Of a stretch of 13,227 nt of DNA, positions 1-8,560 are shown piece by piece. Position numbers and translations under genes: made by a program. The notes below the pieces were generated by a model. It made no database searches, was not told where the DNA came from, and worked only from the letters and a program-made list of their open reading frames with translations. The stretch comes from an uncultured Bacteroidales bacterium. GTDB taxonomy: Bacteria > Bacteroidota > Bacteroidia > Bacteroidales > Paludibacteraceae. The stretch is from positions 1 through 13,227 of the forward strand of contig CAIQOG010000142.1 in assembly GCA_903873355.1 (NCBI GenBank). Reading direction: 5' to 3'. Each line of letters begins with the position of its first letter. Position 1 is the first letter of the stretch.

Positions 1-746
1 AAGTGCGGCTTACATTTTTGAAAAATGGGAAACAGGAATCTTATAAGAAAGATCCTAACCGTAAGGGTATGCCATCACCTATAATTACGTTTAAAAATAT
101 GTTCGACTTTATGGCTTGTAAAGGCAGAGCAAGAGCCGGTAAACAGGATGAAGTTTATTTATTGGCCGAAGGATTGATTCATGGAAAAGTTGTGGCAAGC
201 TACAAAGTAAGTCCGGCCGAACGTGCAGATCATATCCGGCTGCGCTTGGATAATGATGGCGTTGAATTATTGGCCAATGGATCGGATATTGTAACCGTTA
301 TTGCCGAGATGGTAGATAAAAAAGGAACGGTGAAACGATTGAATAGTAACACTATACGGTTTAACATTGAAGGCGAAGGGCGTTTGCTCGGCGATGAAAG
401 TACTCAAACTAATACAAGCGAGTTAATATGGGGCACTGCGCCGGTTTTGGTACAATCTACCACCAAAGCCGGAAAGATACGGATTACCGCTTCGCTTGTT
501 CACGAAGGTTCGCAAACGCCTGTTGGAGGTGAATTGATTTTCAATTCGTTGGAAGATACCACACCGACTATCTTCAATCAAAAAGAAGTGGATTTGATAG
601 GAAAACAAGCGCTGCAATCCGTACAGAAACTGCTAAATAAGTCGGAGCTTCAACTTGAAAACGAACGCCTGAGAAAGGAAATTAATGATTTGAAAGTAAA
701 TGAAGTAGGCAAACAACAAAACAAGTTTGGTGCCGGTATAAATTAA
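1..746 (+). CDS. Glycoside hydrolase family 2 enzyme, C-terminal part (5' end outside window)
   Basis: The reading frame is open from the first base, and its first complete codon (GTG at 3) is an internal Val, so only about 247 C-terminal residues are present. The catalytic TIM barrel lies upstream and cannot be judged. Residues about 48-130 look like the late Ig-like beta-sandwich of Bacteroidota GH2 enzymes: a 'VYLLAEGLIHGKVVASYKV' strand pair, then 'RLDNDGVELLANGSDIV' and the conserved 'IEGEGRLLGD' loop, followed by 'AGKIRITASL'. GH2 members are usually beta-galactosidases or beta-glucuronidases; specificity cannot be read from this part. An unusual Lys/Glu/Leu-rich tail at residues about 194-235 ('ELQLENERLRKEINDLK') is predicted to be helical, possibly coiled coil. 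The stop overlaps the ATG of the next gene by one base (TAATG), which suggests translational coupling. Family call is fairly sure; substrate is unknown. Confidence 0.82.
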   Translation, partial: VRLTFLKNGKQESYKKDPNRKGMPSPIITFKNMFDFMACKGRARAGKQDEVYLLAEGLIHGKVVASYKVSPAERADHIRLRLDNDGVELLANGSDIVTVIAEMVDKKGTVKRLNSNTIRFNIEGEGRLLGDESTQTNTSELIWGTAPVLVQSTTKAGKIRITASLVHEGSQTPVGGELIFNSLEDTTPTIFNQKEVDLIGKQALQSVQKLLNKSELQLENERLRKEINDLKVNEVGKQQNKFGAGIN

Positions 747-3175
747 TGAAAAGTATGAAAACAAATATTAGATTTTTTGCGCTTATAGTTTTGTCATTTT
801 TATTTGGGCACTTACATGCCCAAACAGCCACTGATTACAACACCATGTACTCCCGAATTTACAGTACGAGTTTTGGCAGCGGATTAAACAGTTATAACCT
901 GAGCAATCAGAATGCTGATGGGACATTTGTAAATGTTACCACCTATCCGGCAACACAACCTACACCTAATACGGGTGCTCCACGTGAACATTTGGATGAA
1001 ATGCTGAAAATAGCCAGAGCATATCAAACTTCAGGTTCAAACTATCATAGTACAACCTATCTTAACGCATATTTAAAAGCCTGGAACTGGTGGCGGAGTT
1101 ATAATCCATCAGATACTAATTGGTGGTGGCGTTCCATTGGCTGGCCTAAAAGTCTGTACCCGTCATTTGTGTTAATGGGCAGAGATTTAAAAACACTTAG
1201 TCCTACCGACTATGCCAACATGCTGGCCTATTTCAGAAATGAATGGACACAGGCCAATATAAATACTTATACCAATACACCTACAGGTGCCAATACAACT
1301 GATGTGTGTAATTACATTCTGGCATCAGCCATTGTTGATCAGGATGCCACAACGATTAATCAGGTAGTTTCAATCATTACCAACGCTTTATCCATTGTGA
1401 CCGGAGTCACCGCCGAAGGTATTCAACCCGATTATGGTTTCTCACAACATACAAATTACGGACGACAATTGTATATGGGTAATTATGGAAAAGAATATAG
1501 CAACGGAATTATCGGTTTTCTCACTTTAACAGCAGGAACATACTTTCAATTTGCGGATAATAAAGTGGCAGTTCTCGAAAATCTTTTCCTGAACGGAGTC
1601 AGCTGGAGTTGTTTCCGGAATATTTTAGATCAAAACCAGTATGGTAGAATGCCTGAAGCTGATTCTTACAGCACGCTGACTTCCCAATTATCAAAAATAA
1701 TCGGCGCAAATACCAAACAGAAGGCAGCTTTACAATCGCTATATAACTGGATGACGCTCAGTTCGCCAGCTAATTCACAGAACGTTCAAACCGGTAATCA
1801 GATATTTTGGCGGCACGATTTTATGGTTCAGAAAGGAAAAGATTATATGGTCAGTACCCGTATGACTTCTACCCGTTCAGTTGGGTGCGAAAGTGGTAAT
1901 GGTCAGGGACTTACTAATTATTATACCGGTTCGGGTGTAAATTATCTTTATATCACAGGTAATGAACGTTATGAAACACTGACCGATCAAAACTGGCGAC
2001 GATTACCGGGAATCACAGCTCCGCAAAAACCAACAACAACCGCCTTGCCTCTGGTCGATTGGGGATTAAACAGTCCGAATCTGGATGCGTTTGCAGGCGG
2101 AGTGTCTGATGGAAAAACAGGTGCCTGTGGTTTTATCTATTATAAAAACCAGACTGAAACTAACCTGAAGGCTTATAAATCGTATTTTTATTTTTTGGAT
2201 TATTATGTTGCACTTGGGTCGGGAATCAGCGCGGGCACCAATTATCTGGTACCATATGCCACCACGGTCAATCAGGTGAAATACAATGGTTCATTTATTG
2301 TTGATAATGACGGAGTTGCTACTACACTTTCTGCAGCACAAGCGTTAAAACCAATTACTTCCGATTGGGCGTATATCAACAATGTGGGCTATCAATTTTT
2401 GATTAACAGTGAATTAAATTACGAAACGGCTACACTGGGAACAACTCCCATTGCCTGGATCGGACTTAATCACGGGAATCTTCCGTCCAACGATCAATAT
2501 GCCTACGCCGTATATCCAACCATAACTCAGGCTGCGCTTTTGGCAAATATTGCCAATCCGCCGTTAAGCATTATTTCCAATACGAATTATATTCAGGGAG
2601 TTTTAGACAAAACCGGAAATATTGCGCAGATTATTTTCTATAAAGCCGGAAAAGTAACTTTGCCTAACGGTTTAGGAACCTGTCAGGTGAATTATCCTGC
2701 CGTGATTCAACTTCGCTGGACAGCCGATTCTGTTTTTGTTTCGGCTGCCAATCCATATTGCGAAACCACGCCTCTAAGTTCGTTGGCGGTAACCATTTCC
2801 GGAGCGTTTTGCAATGTCGGCACTACGAACGGGTTGGATACGGTGTTGAACATCAGTATGCCACAAAATGAATTTCAGGGAAAATCAGTTAGTCTGGCTA
2901 TGAAAAAACTTACTACGGGTTTATCTAAAAACTTAAAAAACAAAACGGGTATTTATCCTAATCAGACTAAAGCAGGAATAGCTGTAAATATTTTAACTTC
3001 TGTGCCAACTGACTCAACTGATTTATGCCAGATATATACTTTGACTGGAAAATTAATGAATCAGTTCTTACCACCGAATAATATTACGATTTTCTCTGCA
3101 AAAACGGATGGATTGAGCCCCGGAATTTACCTGCTGAAATACAGGGATTTTGTAGGGAAACTTGTGATTAATTAA
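746..3175 (+). CDS. Polysaccharide lyase family 8 (chondroitin AC/hyaluronate/xanthan lyase type), T9SS-exported
   Basis: This 809-residue lyase should cleave a uronate glycosidic bond by beta-elimination, leaving a 4,5-unsaturated uronyl end. A signal peptide (residues 1-25, cut at HA|Q) precedes an alpha/alpha barrel with the family's 'NWWW..IG.P' aromatic patch (125-134). Candidate catalytic residues are Asn183 in 'GANTTD', His235 in 'FSQHTN', Tyr247 in 'GNYG', Arg301 in 'YGRMPEAD', and the Glu382/Asn385 pair in 'ESGNGQG'. These sit in the same order as in chondroitin AC lyase, and the Asn-His and Glu-Asn spacings are close to that enzyme. His235 to Tyr247 is 12 residues rather than the usual 9, and the second Arg of the family's RxxxR motif is absent. 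Beta-sandwich domains follow, then a T9SS tail. Start codon: ATG 746 overlaps the upstream stop; ATG 755 is an alternative. The family is clear. The substrate is not; chondroitin, hyaluronan, xanthan or something else are all possible. Confidence 0.9.
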   Translation: MKSMKTNIRFFALIVLSFLFGHLHAQTATDYNTMYSRIYSTSFGSGLNSYNLSNQNADGTFVNVTTYPATQPTPNTGAPREHLDEMLKIARAYQTSGSNYHSTTYLNAYLKAWNWWRSYNPSDTNWWWRSIGWPKSLYPSFVLMGRDLKTLSPTDYANMLAYFRNEWTQANINTYTNTPTGANTTDVCNYILASAIVDQDATTINQVVSIITNALSIVTGVTAEGIQPDYGFSQHTNYGRQLYMGNYGKEYSNGIIGFLTLTAGTYFQFADNKVAVLENLFLNGVSWSCFRNILDQNQYGRMPEADSYSTLTSQLSKIIGANTKQKAALQSLYNWMTLSSPANSQNVQTGNQIFWRHDFMVQKGKDYMVSTRMTSTRSVGCESGNGQGLTNYYTGSGVNYLYITGNERYETLTDQNWRRLPGITAPQKPTTTALPLVDWGLNSPNLDAFAGGVSDGKTGACGFIYYKNQTETNLKAYKSYFYFLDYYVALGSGISAGTNYLVPYATTVNQVKYNGSFIVDNDGVATTLSAAQALKPITSDWAYINNVGYQFLINSELNYETATLGTTPIAWIGLNHGNLPSNDQYAYAVYPTITQAALLANIANPPLSIISNTNYIQGVLDKTGNIAQIIFYKAGKVTLPNGLGTCQVNYPAVIQLRWTADSVFVSAANPYCETTPLSSLAVTISGAFCNVGTTNGLDTVLNISMPQNEFQGKSVSLAMKKLTTGLSKNLKNKTGIYPNQTKAGIAVNILTSVPTDSTDLCQIYTLTGKLMNQFLPPNNITIFSAKTDGLSPGIYLLKYRDFVGKLVIN
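2948..3172 (+). other. T9SS type A C-terminal sorting domain of the first PL8 lyase
   Basis: Residues 735-809 show the usual layout: 'IYPNQ' at the domain start, a beta-rich middle with 'IYTLTGKLM', then 'LSPGIYLLKY' and the terminal 'GKLVIN'. This is a good match to the Por secretion system type A tail, which directs proteins across the outer membrane for surface attachment or release. The enzyme is therefore expected to act outside the cell. Confidence 0.85.
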
Positions 3176-3209
3176 TTCAAAACCTATCAACTAGCTACAA
3201 AAAATTCAA

Positions 3210-4964
3210 ATGAGAAAGTATACAATTTACCTTCTTTCTGTTGTATTTACTGTTTGTGTGTTACCGAAAGTTTCAGCACAGAAATCTGCCCGGATTTATA
3301 CTGATTATCAGAAAAATCCTGTTAAGTCGATTTTGACAGATTTTTCCTATGCCGGTTATCATTATGGCGAAAAAGCAATACCAAACTTGCCGCTAAAAGT
3401 GAACGTTACCCAACGTGGCATAATTCCCAATACTGGTGCTGATTTGACTGTTCCTATCCAAAAATTAATTGACGAAGTTGGGCAGTCAGGTGGTGGTGTT
3501 ATCTTTTTTCCAAAAGGGAAATACTGTGTAAATATGGATACCACTCGTGTTCAGTTTCTGAAAATTGATTACGACAATGTGGTGCTTCGGGGCGAAAGTG
3601 ATGCACCGAATGGTTCGGTAATATTCAACGGTTCAAACCTTATTCAGGAAAAAATAAATCCTTGGATTTCACCATCTGTCATTCGGTTTGGTTATATAAT
3701 TCAGCCTACAGAATTGTTTTGGGGCATTTCGCCGCTAAGCCCGATTATCCGTTTTGATAAAAGTGGTTCGGCTGCCGATCCGGGTTCTGACGGAACGATA
3801 CTTAAGGCAAATTTATTGACCTCAGTAATAAAGGATAGTCATAAAGGCGATACAAAACTGATGGTGGCAAGTACTAAAAGTATCAAAGCCAGCGATGTGA
3901 TTTTGCTTGGTATGTACAATACAAGTACCGATGGCAACCTGATACAGGATGTTCTGTCCTATAAACCACAGGACATTACGCCTGATTTAACAGTGGCACA
4001 CGATGCCGGAGTGGAAGGAGTAGCTTCTTTTCAATACCTTGTGGAAGTGAAATCGGTTCCTGCATCCAATATCATTGTCCTGAAACAACCCTTGCGTCGG
4101 GATATCCTGTTGAAATACAAACCTGTCATTGCTGCTGCGCCCATGATTAGGGAAGTGGGTATTGAGAATATGCGGTTTGAAAGTGCCTGGGACGGAACTT
4201 ACCTGCATCATGGCGGAGGAAAATACTCACCCCGGCTTTCAATGATTATGGATTATGGTTGGGATGCCGTCAATTTTTGTCGGGTGGCACATGGCTGGAT
4301 GCGAAACGTTAGCATTGACAATTATACCAACCCTGTTTATATGCAGGATTGCAGAAATGTAACCATCGAAAATATCAAAACAAGCGGTCATAATGGCCAT
4401 TGTGGCGTTAAACTTTATGCTCATGCTTCCGATAATTTAATCCGAAACGTTCGCTTTGAATCCAACTACACACATATCCTTAGTGGCGAGGGAAATGTGT
4501 ACGGCAATGTTTTTTCGCAAATTGACTATAATTTTCGGGATAGCTTAGCCGGTAACTTCGATTTTCATGGTTTTGCTCATAGAACGTATTCTCCTCCTGC
4601 ATGGAATCTTTTTGAACAGATAACTGGATTTGACCGTATCAATGGTGGTGGAGCCGGATTTAATATGCCTCACACGGCTAAGTACAATGTGTGGTGGAAT
4701 GTATTGGCCAAAGGAATTAATCGACCTACAGAACTTTTCAATCATGGAATCTGGTCAGGGAAAGGAATTAAAACCGGTCATTACAAAATGTATCCCGGAA
4801 GCATAATTGTTGGTTATCGTTCCGATAATAAACCACTACTCATTGATGGGACTGACAATGACCGTTCGGATTCACTGCTTTACGTCGAGGATTTGAATAA
4901 AGGACCGGTATATCCGATTTCGTTGTATGAGGCACAGCTTAAGAAACGATTAGTTATAAAATAG
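3210..4964 (+). CDS. DUF4955-like right-handed beta-helix (pectate-lyase-like) protein, exported
   Basis: This 584-residue protein has a signal peptide (residues 1-23, cut at SA|Q). It opens with the pectate-lyase-superfamily start: 'DFSYAGYHYG' (44-53), a 'GIIPNTGAD' segment, and 'GGGVIFFPKGKY' (94-105), which is typical of right-handed parallel beta-helix enzymes. Repeating short coils follow, for example 'IENMRFE', 'RNVSIDN', 'RNVTIENIK' and 'IRNVRFE' (about 317-417). The C-terminal part ends in 'SLYEAQLKKRL', which resembles the DUF4955 family of Bacteroidota. His-rich positions (His333/334, His361, His394, His397, His453) could lie in a groove, but no catalytic assignment is possible. 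It has no T9SS tail, so a periplasmic or outer-membrane-associated location is likely. It starts 34 bases after the PL8 stop and is paralogous to the protein at 11367-13220. Function is unknown; a lyase or other uronate-modifying activity is an inference from fold and context. Confidence 0.8.
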   Translation: MRKYTIYLLSVVFTVCVLPKVSAQKSARIYTDYQKNPVKSILTDFSYAGYHYGEKAIPNLPLKVNVTQRGIIPNTGADLTVPIQKLIDEVGQSGGGVIFFPKGKYCVNMDTTRVQFLKIDYDNVVLRGESDAPNGSVIFNGSNLIQEKINPWISPSVIRFGYIIQPTELFWGISPLSPIIRFDKSGSAADPGSDGTILKANLLTSVIKDSHKGDTKLMVASTKSIKASDVILLGMYNTSTDGNLIQDVLSYKPQDITPDLTVAHDAGVEGVASFQYLVEVKSVPASNIIVLKQPLRRDILLKYKPVIAAAPMIREVGIENMRFESAWDGTYLHHGGGKYSPRLSMIMDYGWDAVNFCRVAHGWMRNVSIDNYTNPVYMQDCRNVTIENIKTSGHNGHCGVKLYAHASDNLIRNVRFESNYTHILSGEGNVYGNVFSQIDYNFRDSLAGNFDFHGFAHRTYSPPAWNLFEQITGFDRINGGGAGFNMPHTAKYNVWWNVLAKGINRPTELFNHGIWSGKGIKTGHYKMYPGSIIVGYRSDNKPLLIDGTDNDRSDSLLYVEDLNKGPVYPISLYEAQLKKRLVIK

Positions 4965-5092
4965 TGAATAGCTTGTTCTACAAGTGGATTATATACCAAC
5001 TACTGTTGCCATCAATAAGTAATTTGAAAGTGAAAATAAGAATTAACGCTGGAGATAAAAAACCAAATATCATATTCATATCGAGTGAGTTA

Positions 5093-5100
5093 TAAACTTG
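5093..5100 (+). promoter_or_regulatory. Possible Bacteroidota -7 element upstream of the large PL8 gene
   Basis: The sequence TAAACTTG matches the Bacteroidota -7 consensus TAnnTTTG at all but one fixed position and ends 25 bases before the ATG at 5126. It lies in the longest intergenic gap of the window (4965-5125), where a separate promoter is plausible. No convincing TTG-type -33 element is seen at the expected distance, so this is a weak call. A short inverted repeat (GTAAA-ATAA-TTTAC, 5101-5114) follows directly. Confidence 0.25.
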
Positions 5101-5125
5101 GTAAAATAATTTACAAATTAATTAC

Positions 5126-8100
5126 ATGAAATCAAGTAATTTTAAAAAGCTTCTTATATTGTTAATTGGAATGTCAGCTATTGTCAATATAGCTCTGTCG
5201 GCACAACTTGGAAATTATCTTCCCAAGCGAATTCTTAATTCATCCGATCCAAACAATACTGGGATGATTTTTTATCCCACCTACGATGTTATGTACGATT
5301 TTGATACCGCGATTCCAACTACCGGAGTTTCGGTTGAGAATGGTACTATAGCTATAAACAATCTATATTACATGACTGAAGGCAATTCATTAAAATGGAC
5401 GACTACAATTGGTAGTGCGTTGACATTTGTTGCCCCCATGACTTTTGGCTCAAGTTATCCCGACTCTTCTGTTCCCATGATTTCGGTGGGATTGTTTCAG
5501 GAACAAATGCCATCGGATGGGAAAATCAGGTCATTTTCAGTAGAGTTTATCGATACCTATGGCAAAACTGCCTACGTTTTGAACATTTACCTACGAAAAA
5601 CTGGCTGGAATATTCTTTGTACAGTACCAACCATTGCAAAAGGAACATCTATAAAAACGGTCCGCATCAAGCAAAAATCAGGTTTGGGTGGCGATGTATT
5701 CGTCGATAATTTTATGTTTTATCTGAATCAAACGCAGGATAACTGGCCTCAAACAGCACAAATTCTGGACTCTATATCTGCCTTCGACAGAGTTTTATAC
5801 TATCCCACTAAAGTGCTGACAAGTGATGAGACCCAAGCTTTTAAAACCATTTCTGACAAAGTGATGCCACCGTTAACAGCTGTCAGTAGTAAAAGTGCTT
5901 CCATAATGGCAGCGTACAAAGTGATTTATGACAGTCTTAAAATCAGCACAACAGGAAATTTTGCCAATGGTATGAATCCATTACCCTACCATCGTGCGCG
6001 TCCGGGAGAAATTCGTGATTTGGGTTCGTATGCCGTTTATAAATTCAACGAAAAAATATGCACCAACCTTATGAATATGGGGAAAGATTACAACGCTGTA
6101 CAGGATGTTGCTCAAAAAGCCTTGCTGAAAAAATACATCATCGATATCGTTCGGCTTTGCCTCACCTATGGCGGAATGCCCGATACCTATTACAACGGAC
6201 GTGGTTTTGCTGATGGGGTATATTATGCCAAAGATGCGTTGCAGGAAGCGGGATTATTGGATCGTATAGTGGAGCAGTTGAAAATGATGGGCGAATTGGG
6301 TACGATACTTTATACGGAACATCGTTTCGATAATGTTCCGGATATGATGTGGTGGCAGGGAGCTTACCAAAGAACCGCGCCCATTGCCACTTTTTACTGG
6401 AGAATGAATGCTGATGATTTGAATACGCAACACAGAGCGGTGATGCTGTCCATCATAGCAGGTGCCGATAATGCCGAAAAGGCAAGGGATTTGTATCGCT
6501 TATCCGATTGGCTGAGTAACATCTCACTGCGTTATGGTCCGGGCACTCAGGACTGCCTGAAACCCGATGGTTCGTGGTTTCATCACTGGGGGAACCGTTT
6601 TGATAACTATGGCTGGACTGGTGCCTGGTCTGGAGCAACAGACTATCTCTATTGGTTTAGCCAAACACCATTTAAAATTTCAAAGGAAGCTCACGAAACA
6701 TTGCTGCACATGGCACAAGTACGTTTTAAATTAATACAAAAGGATGGTTATGTGGGTCCGGCTGATTATATGCAAAAATTGAGTTCAACGGGACTTTTAA
6801 GTCTGGCAAGATCAGGTACCTCCGATGGAAGTAGTAAAATTGAACCTGAAATGGCTTCGTATTGGATGAGCTTTCCGAATGATGCTTCCTATACATCTTC
6901 ATCGAATTCAAGTGATAAAACTGCTTATGTAAATGCCGGAATAAAAGCGGTGGATACTCCGCAGATGAATCACACATTAAGCTATGCCGGACGGAATATT
7001 CACCGCAGGAGCGATTGGCTTTTGTACACCCGTATGATAAGCCAGGATTTCTATCATACGCAATATGAACGAGATGGAGCTTTGTTTTATACCATAGCCG
7101 GTATCGATTTGTTGGAAACAGGGAAGCGTAACAGCCAGCAATTGGTTTACGGACAAGAAATGGGTGGACGAGCAACAGCCAATCCGACATACCAGTTTTC
7201 GTATGGTTATAACCTCAATCGTGCACCCGGGGTTACCTCGGTGGATGTGGATTATTCTAAACTCAAGCAGTTATATTATCAGGAAGGAAGTTCACCCTTT
7301 GTGGGTGGTGTATCGATGAAAAGTGGAAATGGACTTTTTGCAGGTTCATTTGATGCAACTCAAAATTCAGCTTACAATTTAACGGCAGCAGCTACGTTGA
7401 AATTCCAAAAATCATTTTTCTATTTTGATAATCAGATAGTTTGTCTGGCAAGTGGAATTTCATCAACCAATACCGGAAGTGTGCAAACCGGTCTGTTTCA
7501 GGAATTAATGAATGCCGATGACGATAGTATTTACCTTTCAAATGGAAGTGTTTTGAAAGATACCCTGATAGACCAGTATTTTGTATCGGATATTGCTAAC
7601 TGGAACTGGATAATCAACAATACAGGAAACATGGGCATATACCTTACCAAAGGGCAGAATGTCCATCTTTTCAAAGGCACACAGACTTTTGGACCTCAAA
7701 CCGGAAAGATTGTTTCAGCATATATTGAACATGGAACAGGTCTGACTGATGCCGGTTATGAATATATAATGTGCATTCGCCCAACAGTGGACAGTATGAA
7801 AAATATTGCGAATAGCATGAAAAGTTCAATACCGCCATTCAGGATTCTTCAACGGGACAAAAAAGCGCATATTGTTTACTGTGAACGAAATAAAACAATC
7901 GCTTATGTTATTTTCGATAGTTCAACCACACTACCTTCGAGCATTGTATCCAATGTAAGTTCCCCTTGTACATTAATAACCGAAATGAAACCGGATGGAA
8001 CCCTGGCTCTCGGATTGGCCGATCCAGACCTCCACAATACTGAAACCACTGCAAATCCTTTCCGCTGGAGTATGCCTGTGGAGATAACACTTACACTGAA

Positions 8101-8506
8101 AGGGCTTTGGAAATTGAAGGATCAGGTAATTACAAAAGGGGTGGATGCGCCTGTTATTAAAACAAGCATAAACCTGAATGGTACAACTTCTGTTACAATA
8201 AGCTGCAAAGATGGCCTGACAACCGAGTGTCTGCTTGAAAAAAATGTTACAGCACTTGATAGCCTTAACCAAAATGCAGAAGAACCTCTGATAAAAATTT
8301 ATCCGAATGAAGCGTTAATTTCGTTTGCTTCAGCTGCATGGAAAAATGCTAAAGGACAAATTCTAAGTATTGATGGCAGGATTTTACGCAATTTTATAAC
8401 GCCGGAAGCAATTAGCACAATTTCGACGGGTGATCTTAGCCATGGAAAGTATTTGCTTCGTTTAAGTGGCGATAACTTTTTAATTACCAAAAAATTAATC
8501 AAATAA
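5126..8506 (+). CDS. Polysaccharide lyase family 8, chondroitin sulfate ABC lyase-like, T9SS-exported
   Basis: At 1126 residues this is about the length of chondroitin ABC lyases plus a sorting tail. A signal peptide (1-26, cut at SA|Q) is followed by an N-terminal beta-sandwich (about 30-200, ending 'GGDVFVDNFMFYL'), then a helical lyase domain (about 205-620) and beta-sandwich domains (about 630-1000). The motif 'LKPDGSWFHHWGN' (478-490) aligns with the active-site segment of Proteus vulgaris ABC lyase I. His487 fits its catalytic His501, and Tyr495 fits Tyr508 with one extra residue between them. Arg562 ('LSLARSG') and Glu648 ('QYERDG') are candidate partners, less certainly. 'NLNRAPGVTSVDV' (697-707) matches the family's 'WNRMPGATT'-type segment. 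It should make unsaturated uronyl oligosaccharides outside the cell. The downstream GH105 is the logical next enzyme. Being in the ABC-type branch of PL8 does not prove activity on chondroitin. Confidence 0.85.
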   Translation: MKSSNFKKLLILLIGMSAIVNIALSAQLGNYLPKRILNSSDPNNTGMIFYPTYDVMYDFDTAIPTTGVSVENGTIAINNLYYMTEGNSLKWTTTIGSALTFVAPMTFGSSYPDSSVPMISVGLFQEQMPSDGKIRSFSVEFIDTYGKTAYVLNIYLRKTGWNILCTVPTIAKGTSIKTVRIKQKSGLGGDVFVDNFMFYLNQTQDNWPQTAQILDSISAFDRVLYYPTKVLTSDETQAFKTISDKVMPPLTAVSSKSASIMAAYKVIYDSLKISTTGNFANGMNPLPYHRARPGEIRDLGSYAVYKFNEKICTNLMNMGKDYNAVQDVAQKALLKKYIIDIVRLCLTYGGMPDTYYNGRGFADGVYYAKDALQEAGLLDRIVEQLKMMGELGTILYTEHRFDNVPDMMWWQGAYQRTAPIATFYWRMNADDLNTQHRAVMLSIIAGADNAEKARDLYRLSDWLSNISLRYGPGTQDCLKPDGSWFHHWGNRFDNYGWTGAWSGATDYLYWFSQTPFKISKEAHETLLHMAQVRFKLIQKDGYVGPADYMQKLSSTGLLSLARSGTSDGSSKIEPEMASYWMSFPNDASYTSSSNSSDKTAYVNAGIKAVDTPQMNHTLSYAGRNIHRRSDWLLYTRMISQDFYHTQYERDGALFYTIAGIDLLETGKRNSQQLVYGQEMGGRATANPTYQFSYGYNLNRAPGVTSVDVDYSKLKQLYYQEGSSPFVGGVSMKSGNGLFAGSFDATQNSAYNLTAAATLKFQKSFFYFDNQIVCLASGISSTNTGSVQTGLFQELMNADDDSIYLSNGSVLKDTLIDQYFVSDIANWNWIINNTGNMGIYLTKGQNVHLFKGTQTFGPQTGKIVSAYIEHGTGLTDAGYEYIMCIRPTVDSMKNIANSMKSSIPPFRILQRDKKAHIVYCERNKTIAYVIFDSSTTLPSSIVSNVSSPCTLITEMKPDGTLALGLADPDLHNTETTANPFRWSMPVEITLTLKGLWKLKDQVITKGVDAPVIKTSINLNGTTSVTISCKDGLTTECLLEKNVTALDSLNQNAEEPLIKIYPNEALISFASAAWKNAKGQILSIDGRILRNFITPEAISTISTGDLSHGKYLLRLSGDNFLITKKLIK
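8288..8503 (+). other. T9SS type A-like C-terminal sorting domain of the ABC-type PL8 lyase
   Basis: Residues 1055-1126 show 'IKIYPNEA', then 'GQILSIDGRILRNF', 'LSHGKYLLRLSGD' and the terminal 'TKKLIK'. The order and spacing fit a type A sorting tail, although 'YPNE' replaces the usual YPNP and the first strands are short. Surface display or release is predicted. Confidence 0.75.
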
Positions 8507-8523
8507 AAATTTAACTGACACCT

Positions 8524-8531
8524 TTCCTTTG
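8524..8531 (+). promoter_or_regulatory. Possible Bacteroidota -7 element upstream of the GH105 gene
   Basis: TTCCTTTG in the 54-base gap before the GH105 gene differs from TAnnTTTG at one fixed position and ends 29 bases before the ATG at 8561. No clear -33 element is seen. It might give an internal start for the GH105-GH29-DUF4955 group, but read-through from the lyase gene is equally possible. Confidence 0.22.
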
Positions 8532-8560
8532 TACACGTTTAATAACAATAAACTATTAAA

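Noticed and set aside
4972..4984. Hairpin CTTGT-TCT-ACAAG just after the first DUF4955 stop as a terminator
   Set aside because: The stem is only 5 pairs with low GC and no T-tract follows, so it is too weak to call a terminator.
6726..7190. A 154-codon open frame on the - strand inside the ABC-type lyase gene
   Set aside because: It lies wholly within a well supported gene, has no recognisable domain and is rich in Tyr/His/Ser as expected for an antisense shadow.
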